From Aneurinibacillus soli (GTDB lineage: Bacteria > Bacillota > Bacilli > Aneurinibacillales > Aneurinibacillaceae), in NCBI RefSeq assembly GCF_002355375.1, contig NZ_AP017312.1, positions 2,869,001-2,933,000 of the forward strand: a stretch of DNA of 64,000 nucleotides, given 5' to 3'. Below the pieces are notes generated by a model that did no database searches, was not told the origin of the DNA, and saw only the letters and a program-made list of their open reading frames with translations. This document shows, piece by piece, positions 44,029 to 51,437 of this stretch. Position 1 is the first letter of the stretch; each line of letters opens with the position of its first letter. Made by a program: the position numbers and the translations under genes.

Positions 44029-45570
44029 TTAATAACTGAACCGCAAGCAAAGATGCGTTACGGTGTTCCGGTCATACACTTCTACTCTTTTTACAAGTCG
44101 ATGGAAGAAGACTCGCAGCGTTTGATGACTTTCCGTTCCTACAAGGGCATGTCGAAAGGCGAGCACCTCTCCAAGCGTGTATACCTGATTTTCTGTCTGT
44201 CCGCTTTCAATCATCTGTTTTTGTATCCTCTTCATCTGCTGCGTAACAGCATCAATCCGATCTTTAAGTCCAGCGAGGAGCTCGCGTAGCATATCCGGTT
44301 CAAGCAGGTCACTTGTAGCTATAATGTTCATCTGTTTTTTCAATAGCTTCTTCCGTTCTTCCTCAAGCGCTGTGTATTTATGTGCAAGTTCCCCGCTTTT
44401 TGCCTTTGCATATGAATGAATGGGATGTGAGTCCTGAGCCCGAGCCAATTCGTCCATCAATAAGCGAAACACCGCTTGCTCCAGTTCTTCTGCCGGAATC
44501 GGCTCATGCACACAAACCGCTCTGCCGTATTTATGATTTTGACCGCATTTATAATAGCGATAGCGGTACTTTTTCTGCCCTGGCTTTGTTGATTGGATCG
44601 TCACCATTCCTGCACCGCACCGCGCACAGTATAGAAGACCCGCAAGTGGGTACTTTACCCGGTTAGATGGCATTCCTGTTTTCGTACTGCGTTCGCACAA
44701 CAACTCCTGGGTGCGATTGAACAGGCTCCGATCAACTATCGCAGGATGCGCCTCCTGGACGATAATTGGATTGCCAGTTTCGATATACTTCCGGTTTTTT
44801 TTGACGAGATTTTGATTATCATCGTATACACGTTCGAGTTTTGTTCGCTTCACGCCGTATACGACATCCCCCATATACACCGGATTGCTGAGCATTTTGC
44901 GGACAGTCGCCTGCTGGAAGCGATTATTCCGGGTGCTCCGGTAGCCATGCGCGTTAAGCCGTTCCGCAATGGCAGGTGTTCCGAGGCGGTCATGCACATA
45001 GGAATGAAAGGCGAGACGTACCGCTTCTGCCTGCGATTCATCAATTACAAGGTGCTGCGTGTTTGGATCACGCCGATAGCCGAACGGGACATGGGCTGAC
45101 GGCCATTTGCCAGTGCGCGCCTTCTCTCGGAAGCCAGCAGACACCCGACTGCTAATACGTTCGGATTCGACTTCTGCCATAAAGTTGCTAATCTTGAACA
45201 ATAGCTTTGACTCCGGTCGCTCAGAATCATACCCATCGTGTGACTTGATTCGTACCCCGGACGCTTCGAGAATGCGGACGATTTTCAAATTTTCTTCCTC
45301 ATCCCGCCCCATCCGGGTAATCTCTTTGAACAGCACAACGCGGAATTTCCCTGCTCGTGCATCCTCAAGCAGACGTTTCATTGCCGGGCGCTCCAGGATG
45401 GTCGTATAGTAACCGCTGTAGCCTTCATCGACATACAGCAAGTCGTCGGCTGCTGCATACTCTTCAGAAAACATGCGGTGCATGTAATCTTTCATCAGCG
45501 AAATCTGGTGGTCGATCGAATCTCCTTGCTGGTCCGTAGAAACCCTGGCATAAATCGCAACCGGTATCAT
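44029..45570 (-). CDS. Large serine recombinase, SpoIVCA-like
   Basis: A 513-residue site-specific recombinase. The catalytic domain has VAIYARVSTDQQGDSIDHQ (nucleophile Ser at residue 10), VLFKEITRMGRD (catalytic Arg region) and a long E helix; a Recombinase domain follows (PFGYRRD..., GTPAIAERLNAHGYRSTRNNRF), then a zinc ribbon (LLYCARCGAGM ... YKCGQNHKYG...VC) and a coiled coil (KYTALEEERKKLLKKQMN). This is the large-serine-integrase layout used by SpoIVCA at skin. The start at 45570 has GGAGGG 8 bases upstream. It is the only recombinase in the element and is the obvious agent of excision. Confidence 0.93.
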   Translation of the reverse strand: MIPVAIYARVSTDQQGDSIDHQISLMKDYMHRMFSEEYAAADDLLYVDEGYSGYYTTILERPAMKRLLEDARAGKFRVVLFKEITRMGRDEEENLKIVRILEASGVRIKSHDGYDSERPESKLLFKISNFMAEVESERISSRVSAGFREKARTGKWPSAHVPFGYRRDPNTQHLVIDESQAEAVRLAFHSYVHDRLGTPAIAERLNAHGYRSTRNNRFQQATVRKMLSNPVYMGDVVYGVKRTKLERVYDDNQNLVKKNRKYIETGNPIIVQEAHPAIVDRSLFNRTQELLCERSTKTGMPSNRVKYPLAGLLYCARCGAGMVTIQSTKPGQKKYRYRYYKCGQNHKYGRAVCVHEPIPAEELEQAVFRLLMDELARAQDSHPIHSYAKAKSGELAHKYTALEEERKKLLKKQMNIIATSDLLEPDMLRELLAGLKDRIDAVTQQMKRIQKQMIESGQTENQVYTLGEVLAFRHALVGTESHQTLRVFFHRLVKRVEVYDRNTVTHLCLRFSY

Positions 45571-45618
45571 CCATACATCCCTCCGACTCACATGCTGTAC
45601 GATGATTCATCCGGTACT

Positions 45619-45650
45619 ATGTGTATGCACAAGTGGGTTGTACGTATTTA
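45619..45650 (-). promoter_or_regulatory. Candidate sigma-E promoter of the recombinase
   Basis: On the minus strand ATA (45647-45645), a 17-base spacer, and CATACACAT (45627-45619), close to the sigma-E pattern ATA-N16-CATACA. The predicted start lies ~45 bases before the ATG. The same CATACACAT occurs upstream of cotE. Confidence 0.55.
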
Positions 45651-45668
45651 TGTACAGCCTTTTGGTGT

Positions 45669-45922
45669 AGATTTTCCCCAACGTATTGTGAAGGAGCGGG
45701 ATCGGGCGGGGCCTCGTCACTTTGGTACGCTTACGAAGAAGTTGGGACTGTCCGCTCCAGGGGCCAGACGAACTCGCCCACAAAAGGTGCCTGCGATGAA
45801 TTTTCATCGAAGCATTGTGGGCAAAAGCCCGTTCGCCTGGCCCCTTCCGCTGAGGAGTCGCGTACAGGCGTTCCGTTGCCCCGCCCGATCCCGCTCCTGA
45901 CACACAATTTGGATGAAATCCC
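45669..45922 (-). repeat. Structured repeat copy R3
   Basis: Orientation as R1. Outer stem GGAGCGGGATCGGGCGGGGC with perfect complement, inner helix GCCCACAA/TTGTGGGC, conserved CTCAGCGGAAGG, GGGCGAGTTCG and GGAGCGGACAGTC. It lies just upstream of the recombinase promoter. Confidence 0.8.
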
Positions 45923-46279
45923 TCAAGTATAATCAAGAGGCTGAGCTTTGCTACGCAGATAAAAATAAAGGAAACAGGCTTCCAAAAAGCCAGTCAAGAT
46001 CGAACACATCCGTTCTGGTGTCGAGTGGGTTTTGATAAACCAAAACGTTGTGTGGGGAGTGGGAGAAGGGATGAGCAAGAGAGCGCCTGTACGCGTCTAC
46101 TCAGCGGAGGGAGAACGGCGAACGGGCCTTTGCCCGCAATCCTTCGGTGAATCAACATCGTGGGCTTTTCTTACGATTAGTCAAGTGAATCATAATGATT
46201 TTGAGTGATTATTTTGTAAGTAACAGGGGGAGGAAGCGGAGAGAAAATAACAGGTTTCACAGAAAGTATGGATGTTGAC

Positions 46280-46330
46280 ATACCAAATAAACCTAGGGTG
46301 TTTTTATTTTTTGCTAGGTTTATTTGGTAT
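46280..46330. terminator. Perfect 17-bp hairpin at the IS110 left end
   Basis: ATACCAAATAAACCTAG ... CTAGGTTTATTTGGTAT, a 17-bp loop. It probably ends the transposase transcript or blocks reading-in from outside. Confidence 0.6.
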
Positions 46331-46350
46331 ATGGTATGATAGAAATTGCA

Positions 46351-47568
46351 TTATGATCTGGTGGCACACTGGTACTCATAGTGCTGATTGTGTGTAATAA
46401 GGTAGAAGAGGCACTTCAAGAGCTTATTTACACAAGCGATCGACGCAACTTTATGACACTTGTTATAAGGTTGCGTTTTTACTTTGTCATAGTACTCAAC
46501 GAGATGGTTGTTCCCGAAACGACGCTGTTTAATCATATTCTGAATGACAAGGTAAAGCAGTTTACGCAGGTGCTTGTTTCCGCGCTTATTGATTTTATCC
46601 TGGAAAAAGGTTTTACCGGACTGGAACCGTCGGATATCAATCCCTGCAAAGGCGTTGAGCTGTTTCGGATTGTCGAAGCGGCGGATGTCTCCGATTTCGG
46701 CGAGTAAACGCACCGCTGTATTTACCCCAATGCCCGGAAAGCTGAGAAGAACTTGATAGTCCTCTCGATGCATGCTCATTTCCTCCATTTGCCGAATCAG
46801 AGCTTCTCGTTGGCGAAGAATCTCCAAATAACGTTTGACATAGATGCGTAGCTGGTCACAAAGAACATCGGTTGCGGAAACCGCCGGATACGAGTTCTGT
46901 GCGGCTTCAAGCAACTGGATGGCTTTCTTCTCAGCGGTACCTGCCGATAACTTTTTGTCGGTACTCTTGAGAATCCGGTTTCTGATTACGGTTTTGGAAA
47001 GACCGTTCACGAGATCGGGATGTGGAAATAACTGAATGACATGTAAACAGAGCTCCGATCGGCTTGTAAAGATCGTTTCCAGTTCGGAAAAGGTCAGTTG
47101 AATGACTTTATGCATCCGATTGCGAAGAGTAGAAAGTTCTCCGTCTAATTCTTGGTAAAACCGAGAGAGAGACTTTAGCTGCTGGAAGAAGTCATTGGGT
47201 ACTTCTTTTTCTCTTCGAGAGACCGTGAAATGAGTCAACGCCAGCCGATGAGCGTCACTTCGATCCGTTTTATGCATCCGCATAGAAGCGGACTGCAGTT
47301 TGGCTTCAAGCGGGTTTAACAGGCAATAGGTGTACTGATGATCTTGCATAAAGCGTTCCAGTTGTCTGGAGTATACGCCCGTAGCTTCGAAAACAATGGA
47401 CGGTTGTTCCCCATCTTGCTCGATCAGCTTCTCCATGCAGGCATGCAACCCTTCAAAATCGGAACGGGTATGCCGGATTTCTCCTTCAAACTCACAGTGC
47501 CGGTCGGCATTGTACACCACCCAATAGCTCTTTCCCATACTTACATCAAATGCGACTACATGTTTCAT
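46351..47568 (-). CDS. IS110-family DEDD transposase
   Basis: A 405-residue transposase/recombinase. N-terminal RuvC-like DEDD domain: AFDVSMGKSYWVV (Asp), VFEATGVYSRQL (Glu), HKTDRSDAHRLAL (Asp-x-x-Asp). C-terminal Tnp domain: LLSFPGIGVNTAVRLLAEIGDI and NAFAGIDIRRFQSGK with the catalytic Ser region. AGGAGGAG precedes the ATG at 47568. It appears intact. These enzymes use a structured bridge RNA to choose target and donor. Confidence 0.92.
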   Translation of the reverse strand: MKHVVAFDVSMGKSYWVVYNADRHCEFEGEIRHTRSDFEGLHACMEKLIEQDGEQPSIVFEATGVYSRQLERFMQDHQYTYCLLNPLEAKLQSASMRMHKTDRSDAHRLALTHFTVSRREKEVPNDFFQQLKSLSRFYQELDGELSTLRNRMHKVIQLTFSELETIFTSRSELCLHVIQLFPHPDLVNGLSKTVIRNRILKSTDKKLSAGTAEKKAIQLLEAAQNSYPAVSATDVLCDQLRIYVKRYLEILRQREALIRQMEEMSMHREDYQVLLSFPGIGVNTAVRLLAEIGDIRRFDNPKQLNAFAGIDIRRFQSGKTFFQDKINKRGNKHLRKLLYLVIQNMIKQRRFGNNHLVEYYDKVKTQPYNKCHKVASIACVNKLLKCLFYLITHNQHYEYQCATRS

Positions 47569-47607
47569 GGTTGTTCTCCTCCTGATGTTCGTTGTAGAAG
47601 CCTTCAC

Positions 47608-47810
47608 GCATCCTTATCGATTCCCTTTTCTTATACACGATCTCAATGGATCCAACATACTGAAGCTGATTCAAATAAGGGCAGTGAAGTTGGCCTGTTT
47701 CTTTGACGGATTCAAGATCCCGAAGCCCACTCGGCCTGTTTCTTCACTTCTACCACAAAAAAATAGTAGCACAAACCGTGGCCTTGGTCTGTGCTACTAA
47801 TCTTAGTATG
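47608..47810 (-). ncRNA. Candidate IS110 bridge-RNA region
   Basis: Non-coding left-end region upstream of the transposase, containing a 9-bp hairpin (47765-47798). In the IS110 group the bridge RNA is transcribed from here. I cannot define its exact ends or loops by eye. Confidence 0.35.
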
Positions 47811-47937
47811 TTTCTTTGCGGGCGAGTTCGCCAGGCTCCCGGAGCGGACAGTCACCGCTTCCCTGCAAGCGTACTCAAGCGAACGGCTCCTCCCTTCTCC
47901 CACTCCCTCACCACCACACGTTGTCGATATCACAAAA

Positions 47938-47977
47938 AGGCTATCCCGTTCGCCATGCTCTGGCTTTTGGGACAGCC
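47938..47977 (-). terminator. Terminator after small element gene
   Basis: AGGCTGTCCC ... GGGATAGCCT then TTTTTG on the minus strand, ~20 bases after the small gene. Confidence 0.75.
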
Positions 47978-47995
47978 TCTGTCCTTAGATCGTTC

Positions 47996-48169
47996 TTATG
48001 TGTTCTCCCCCTCGTCTATCCTCTCCATGACTTTATCTACATTTTCACCGAAAACCACCTCTACATCACTTCCGAATTTCTCTTCATAAAAAAGCTGAAT
48101 CTGCTCCCTAAAGTACACGACAATCGGCTCATCCCCATGCTCCACCTGCAAAATGCGGATCATCTTCAT
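47996..48169 (-). CDS. Small acidic element protein
   Basis: A 57-residue protein, MKMIRILQVEHGDEPIVVYF..., predicted beta-alpha-beta, acidic C-terminal half (VMERIDEGENT). GGGTGATG is upstream; a second ATG at 48163 is also possible. A terminator follows. Unknown family; carried by the cotE element. Confidence 0.5.
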   Translation of the reverse strand: MKMIRILQVEHGDEPIVVYFREQIQLFYEEKFGSDVEVVFGENVDKVMERIDEGENT

Positions 48170-48233
48170 CACCCGCTAGTATATATATGAAGCAGATTAA
48201 AAGCACATATCTTGTACTCACTTAATGGTAGGT

Positions 48234-49967
48234 TTAATTAAAAGTAAATTTCCCTAACTCCCCTCGCAAATGCTGCGAGATTTGCGCCATGTCTTCAGCA
48301 TTTGCCGCAATCTCCTGTACAGTTGCCGACTGTTCTTGTGCGACCGCGACTACCTCCTGTGCAGCCGACGCCGCCTCTTCTAGAATCTCTGTAATCTCCT
48401 CGATATGCGCAAGCACATTCTCTACGGTCAACTCAATCTCACTAAATGACTGCGCCATCCCGCGTGAATCTTCTTCTTTGTCTTTCATGCAGGCTGCCAT
48501 CGCATCGAGCGCATGCCCACCTTCATGCAAAAGCTCGATCTGTTCCGCAACGGCCTGCTCACTGGCCCGCATGGATAAAACCGTATGATCCATCTCCGAC
48601 AGAATCACCCGCACAAGCTCGGTGATTTGCCGAGCTGCTCCATTTGACTGCTCCGCAAGCATCCGTACTTCATCGGCTACCACAGCAAACCCTCGCCCAT
48701 GTTTCCCCGCGCGTGCCGCTTCAATCGCCGCATTCAGCGCTAGCAAGTTCGTCTGGCTAGCAATGCTCGTAATGACCGTTACCATATCACCAATTTGCGA
48801 AGATCGCTCGGTAAGCCGATCCATCGTTTCGCATGCCTGCCCAACAGAGTTTGAAATCGCCGGCATATGTTCCACTGCATGCCGAATGGCCTGATGACCC
48901 TGCCGGGAGATGCTTGCTGCCTGCTGTGTCCGGTGACTATTCTGCTCTACCTGCTTTTTGCCCGTGCCGACCACATCGCGTGCGTGCTTCATCATTCGAA
49001 CAATGTCACGTGCCCGTTCGTTCTGCTGCATACTTCCGTCCGCTACTTCCTGAATCGTATGCGCGACTTGCACAGAGTTTGCTTCCGATTGTTCAGTAGC
49101 AGCAGATAATCGCTCCGCGTCTGCTGCTACTCCGTCCACACTCGTTTTGACATCGCGTAGAAACTCAGCCAATGTAGCCTCCATCACCTGAAAAGAGTGT
49201 GCCAGCCTGCCCACTTCATCTCGCTGACTAGCTGATACCGTCACATTTGGTTTCATTGGCGTGGAAAAATCACCCGCCGCAATTTTCTCAGCGGTTTCTG
49301 TCACGTCCTGTAACGGGCGCAAGCTTCGGCGGACCAGCCAGGAAAACAGTGCCGTCGATATGAGCACAAGCACTACACTTGTCAGCACAAAGGTCGGGAT
49401 ATTTTCCATAATTATGCCCTGAACAAGCTCATTCACAAATGAAGCACTCATATCCATTTCTAACACGCCAATCACCTGGCCCGCTTTATCTCTAACCGGT
49501 GCTACTGCAGGTAAATAATCTCCATATTTCTCATCATGCACTAGGTGCATACGCAGCGTCTCTCCCCGCATCACAGCCGCCACCTGCTCAGTACTAAGCG
49601 CGTCTGTCGACTCACCAATCGGGGATGCAATATTCGAATTCTTCGGCTGTCCGTCCAACAAAATACGCACCTGATTATTCCGCACTTCAACCGTCGTAAT
49701 GTACAAAGCCCCTGTTTTTTCACGTATATCATTCAACTCACGACGTAATTTCCAGTACGTCTCGTCTTCGACCGGCTGTGCGAGAAACTTCTTATACGCT
49801 GCTGTGTCCACATATTTTGCTGTATTCTCAGCCATCCGGCTGCTGTATTCCGCCACCGTCTGCTCCACTGCTCTACTCACACTGCGGTATGAAAAAAACG
49901 CGCTCATTCCTACTACAAAAATAATGAGCGATGCAGACAGCAGGAATAGTTTCCGTCGCAAACTCAT
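48234..49967 (-). CDS. Methyl-accepting chemotaxis protein (in the element)
   Basis: A 577-residue chemoreceptor. Membrane helix (about 8-28), extracellular sensor of ~165 residues, probably a single-Cache domain ([45 protein letters not shown]), second helix (about 195-215), HAMP, and a signalling domain with the tip [20 protein letters not shown]. Start ATG 49967 with GAGGAG upstream. It is unrelated to the dCache receptor at 25197. A chemoreceptor is unexpected cargo for a sporulation-linked element. Confidence 0.92.
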   Translation of the reverse strand: MSLRRKLFLLSASLIIFVVGMSAFFSYRSVSRAVEQTVAEYSSRMAENTAKYVDTAAYKKFLAQPVEDETYWKLRRELNDIREKTGALYITTVEVRNNQVRILLDGQPKNSNIASPIGESTDALSTEQVAAVMRGETLRMHLVHDEKYGDYLPAVAPVRDKAGQVIGVLEMDMSASFVNELVQGIIMENIPTFVLTSVVLVLISTALFSWLVRRSLRPLQDVTETAEKIAAGDFSTPMKPNVTVSASQRDEVGRLAHSFQVMEATLAEFLRDVKTSVDGVAADAERLSAATEQSEANSVQVAHTIQEVADGSMQQNERARDIVRMMKHARDVVGTGKKQVEQNSHRTQQAASISRQGHQAIRHAVEHMPAISNSVGQACETMDRLTERSSQIGDMVTVITSIASQTNLLALNAAIEAARAGKHGRGFAVVADEVRMLAEQSNGAARQITELVRVILSEMDHTVLSMRASEQAVAEQIELLHEGGHALDAMAACMKDKEEDSRGMAQSFSEIELTVENVLAHIEEITEILEEAASAAQEVVAVAQEQSATVQEIAANAEDMAQISQHLRGELGKFTFN

Positions 49968-50072
49968 CAATTCACCAGCTCTCCTCTTTTATGTGTTTGT
50001 GCACAACATTATTCAGTTCTGCATACAAGAGAAAGCCAGGCACATACAGCCTGGCTTTCCTCCTTCTATTAT

Positions 50073-50228
50073 TCATTCCTGAATGAACAGATTGTCTCCA
50101 TCTTCTGTATGAAAGGAGTCGTCATGATACGTTTCTACCATGATCTCGCGGCAGTTTGTACACTCCGCACGGTTTCTCTCCCAGCTAACCAACTCATTAC
50201 CGCAAGAAATGCACTTATCTTCTGTCAT
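50073..50228 (-). CDS. Small zinc-ribbon protein
   Basis: A 51-residue protein with two CxxC knuckles, DKCISCGNELVSW and AECTNCREIM, spaced as in rubredoxin-like zinc ribbons, and an acidic tail. AAAGGAGG upstream. It is the first complete gene inside the element next to the cotE 5' part. Function unknown. Confidence 0.6.
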   Translation of the reverse strand: MTEDKCISCGNELVSWERNRAECTNCREIMVETYHDDSFHTEDGDNLFIQE

Positions 50229-50324
50229 CCTTACCCTGCCTCCTTTATATTTGCTAGGATGTCTGCATCCCAAGCATTTTATGCTTGCTTATGTACAATG
50301 CACATAATGTGCCAAAAATAAAAA

Positions 50325-50353
50325 GAAGCCTGCCATCACTTCGGACAGACTTC
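50325..50353 (-). terminator. Terminator after the truncated cotE frame
   Basis: GAAGTCTGTC-CGAAGTGAT-GGCAGGCTTC then TTTTTATTTT on the minus strand, 22 bases after the stop of the unrecombined cotE frame. It would stop cotE transcription from entering the element in cells that have not excised it. Confidence 0.85.
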
Positions 50354-50370
50354 CACTTCTATACACGGTA

Positions 50371-50400
50371 TACAATTAACCTCCCTTCACATCTGTGTTG
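50371..50400. other. Element junction (att site, cotE 5' side)
   Basis: Element arm TACAATTAACCTCCCTTCA (50371-50389), then CAT and the shared CTGT (50393-50396), then cotE GTTG. Mirror partner of 39473-39491. Confidence 0.85.
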
Positions 50401-50627
50401 TTGTTGTAAGAATACCAGATGTTGACTTCATACGATCCGCTTACCTCGACAGTTTCTCCGATTTTGTTCGCCCGATATGTGTGATTAATCACCCAGGCAC
50501 CCAGAATCGTGACTGCTTTGTGGGATGGGGTAACGGTGTGAGTGGCTTCGGAAAACTTACGACCGCGGCCACAAACCGCTTTCGTAATAATTTCCCGGCA
50601 CTGCACTTCTTTATTTGTACTCGACAT
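50397..50627 (-). CDS. cotE: cotE, 5' part (N-terminal 77 codons)
   Basis: [62 protein letters not shown] match the N-terminal half of CotE ([49 protein letters not shown] in B. subtilis), including the SafA/SpoIVA-interaction region. The start at 50627 has GGAGGAGG. Without excision the frame runs seven more codons into the element (TDVKGG) and stops at 50376, giving an 83-residue stub. With excision codon 77 is followed by ACA at 39464. It stands directly after ricA, as in other Bacillales. Confidence 0.95.
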
Positions 50628-50662
50628 GTGGCTGTTACCTCCTCCATACAGCATTTCCCTAC

Positions 50663-50671
50663 ATGTGTATG
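50663..50671 (-). promoter_or_regulatory. Candidate sigma-E -10 box upstream of cotE
   Basis: CATACACAT on the minus strand, ~36 bases before the start codon, identical to the box before the recombinase. I do not see a good -35 at the expected spacing. cotE is transcribed by sigma-E in B. subtilis. Confidence 0.4.
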
Positions 50672-50737
50672 CAGGGCGTTCATCACGGGTGCAGCCCTCT
50701 TTGTCTATCAGACCGCCCACATTATGAAGCCCCCAAA

Positions 50738-50896
50738 TCAGCGCCTTGACTGATAATCCATAAGTATGCAGGGCATACGCCGTGGGTGAAAGCGGAGAAA
50801 ATGGGCATGCGCCCGATTCACACCTGTTTGCTTCGCATCAGCGACAACTTTCTCCAGTTTATCCACATCAGCAATCAGTTGATCGCACAGTTTCAC
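50738..50896 (-). CDS. Possible small protein between ricA and cotE
   Basis: A 52-codon frame with GTG start, MKLCDQLIADVDKLEKVVADAKQ..., helical and coiled-coil-like. The same frame is open further upstream (SEDKILALFYWEERDKIV) but overlaps the ricA terminator and lacks a start. It may be a remnant of a gene or not real. Confidence 0.25.
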   Translation of the reverse strand: MKLCDQLIADVDKLEKVVADAKQTGVNRAHAHFLRFHPRRMPCILMDYQSRR

Positions 50897-50925
50897 AATT
50901 TTATCTCTTTCTTCCCAATAAAAAA

Positions 50926-50948
50926 GAGCGAGGATTTTGTCCTCACTC
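50926..50948 (-). terminator. Terminator of the miaB-ricA operon
   Basis: GAGTGAGGA-CAAAA-TCCTCGCTC then TTTTTT on the minus strand, ~50 bases after ricA. Confidence 0.85.
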
Positions 50949-50994
50949 TCATGTTACAACTATGTCTACTATTCTATCCCACTGTATGAACCGT

Positions 50995-51432
50995 TCATTC
51001 CAGGTGGGGAACCACCTTCGAATATCCGATTTCATTGTATAACGGGTCGCCGCCTGTAGAGACAATAATGTGCTCTGAAACTTTACTTGCAATCGCACTT
51101 GTTACCATCTGCAACAGCTCATTAATATCAGCCTGTGACTGTCTGAATTCCACCACAATCGGAATCTGATCTAACTCATCCTGCAACGCATCAATCTCCT
51201 GTTCAAGTGCCGGAATCTGATCGTCCTTGCGGTTATGCTCAAGCGTTACAATTCGCTTCTGCTTCTGTTTAATTTCTGCAATCAGCCTCTGTACCGTTTC
51301 ATTCGCATTAATTTTTTTCTCCGCCTGCTTGAAGCGTTCCACTTCTTCTGAGTCGGCAATCAGTCCTGCCAGGTCGCGTGCCTGCCCGAGAATCGAATCA
51401 TAATCAAGTGTATGTTCCTTATTCTCTTCCAT
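50995..51432 (-). CDS. ricA: RicA/YmcA-family regulator
   Basis: A 145-residue helical protein of the YlbF/YmcA family: TLDYDSILGQARDLAGLIADSEEVERFKQAEKKI at the start, a long coiled region, and IVVEFRQSQADINELLQMV. In B. subtilis RicA forms a complex with RicF and RicT that speeds Spo0A phosphorylation and mRNA processing by RNase Y (rny is also in this window). The start at 51432 has GAGGTGTAAGG upstream, 5 bp after the miaB stop. Cysteines used for the Fe-S clusters of the complex are not evident here. Confidence 0.85.
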   Translation of the reverse strand: MEENKEHTLDYDSILGQARDLAGLIADSEEVERFKQAEKKINANETVQRLIAEIKQKQKRIVTLEHNRKDDQIPALEQEIDALQDELDQIPIVVEFRQSQADINELLQMVTSAIASKVSEHIIVSTGGDPLYNEIGYSKVVPHLE

Positions 51433-51437
51433 TAGCC

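Larger units (their letters stand above)
46173..47810 (-). mobile_element. IS110-family insertion sequence
   Basis: About 1.64 kb with one transposase gene. The flanks share TTTCTT (46167-46172 and 47811-47816); ends carry a short inverted GATTAGT. A perfect 17-bp hairpin at 46280-46330 lies downstream of the transposase. The 240 bases upstream of the transposase contain another hairpin (47765-47798, AGTAGCACA/TGTGCTACT), where IS110 elements encode their bridge RNA. Confidence 0.8.
46028..47937 (+). repeat. Structured repeat copy R4, split by an IS110 element
   Basis: The 5' half (46028-46172) and the 3' half (47811-47937) together match R1 almost base for base, including the end CGTTGTCGATATCACAAAA. 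The IS element is inserted in the apical loop just before TGCGGGCGAG. The stem GGGAGTGGGAGAAGGGA pairs with its mirror in the 3' half. Confidence 0.8.
39465..50396 (-). mobile_element. cotE intervening element (skin-like, serine recombinase)
   Basis: 10,932 bp inserted between codons 77 and 78 of cotE. Evidence: cotE halves stand in the conserved ricA-cotE-mutS order, same strand and frame; the junctions share CTGT; precise joining restores a 181-codon gene; joining the element ends gives an imperfect palindromic attP; and a large serine recombinase is encoded inside. Cargo in order (minus-strand sense): zinc-ribbon protein, chemoreceptor, small protein, an IS110 element inside a repeat, recombinase, a lipoprotein gene broken by an IS605 element, aldehyde dehydrogenase, and four structured repeats. 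No phage structural or replication genes. By analogy with skin (sigK) it should excise in the mother cell during sporulation; this is inference. Confidence 0.9.

Noticed and set aside
39495-47937. The R repeats as the recombinase attachment sites or transposon ends
   Set aside because: The att palindrome lies outside R1 and does not resemble it. R copies have no target duplication that I can see, and stem sequences differ between copies, unlike mobile-element inverted repeats.
50376-50396. Genuine C-terminus of a short CotE variant (TDVKGG)
   Set aside because: These codons are element sequence and include half of the attP arm; the short form lacks the part of CotE needed for coat protein binding.
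39150-50627. cotE simply a pseudogene broken by unrelated insertions
   Set aside because: The two parts keep full coding quality, the frame is exactly restorable, and the junction arms form a palindromic attP; random insertion would not produce all three.
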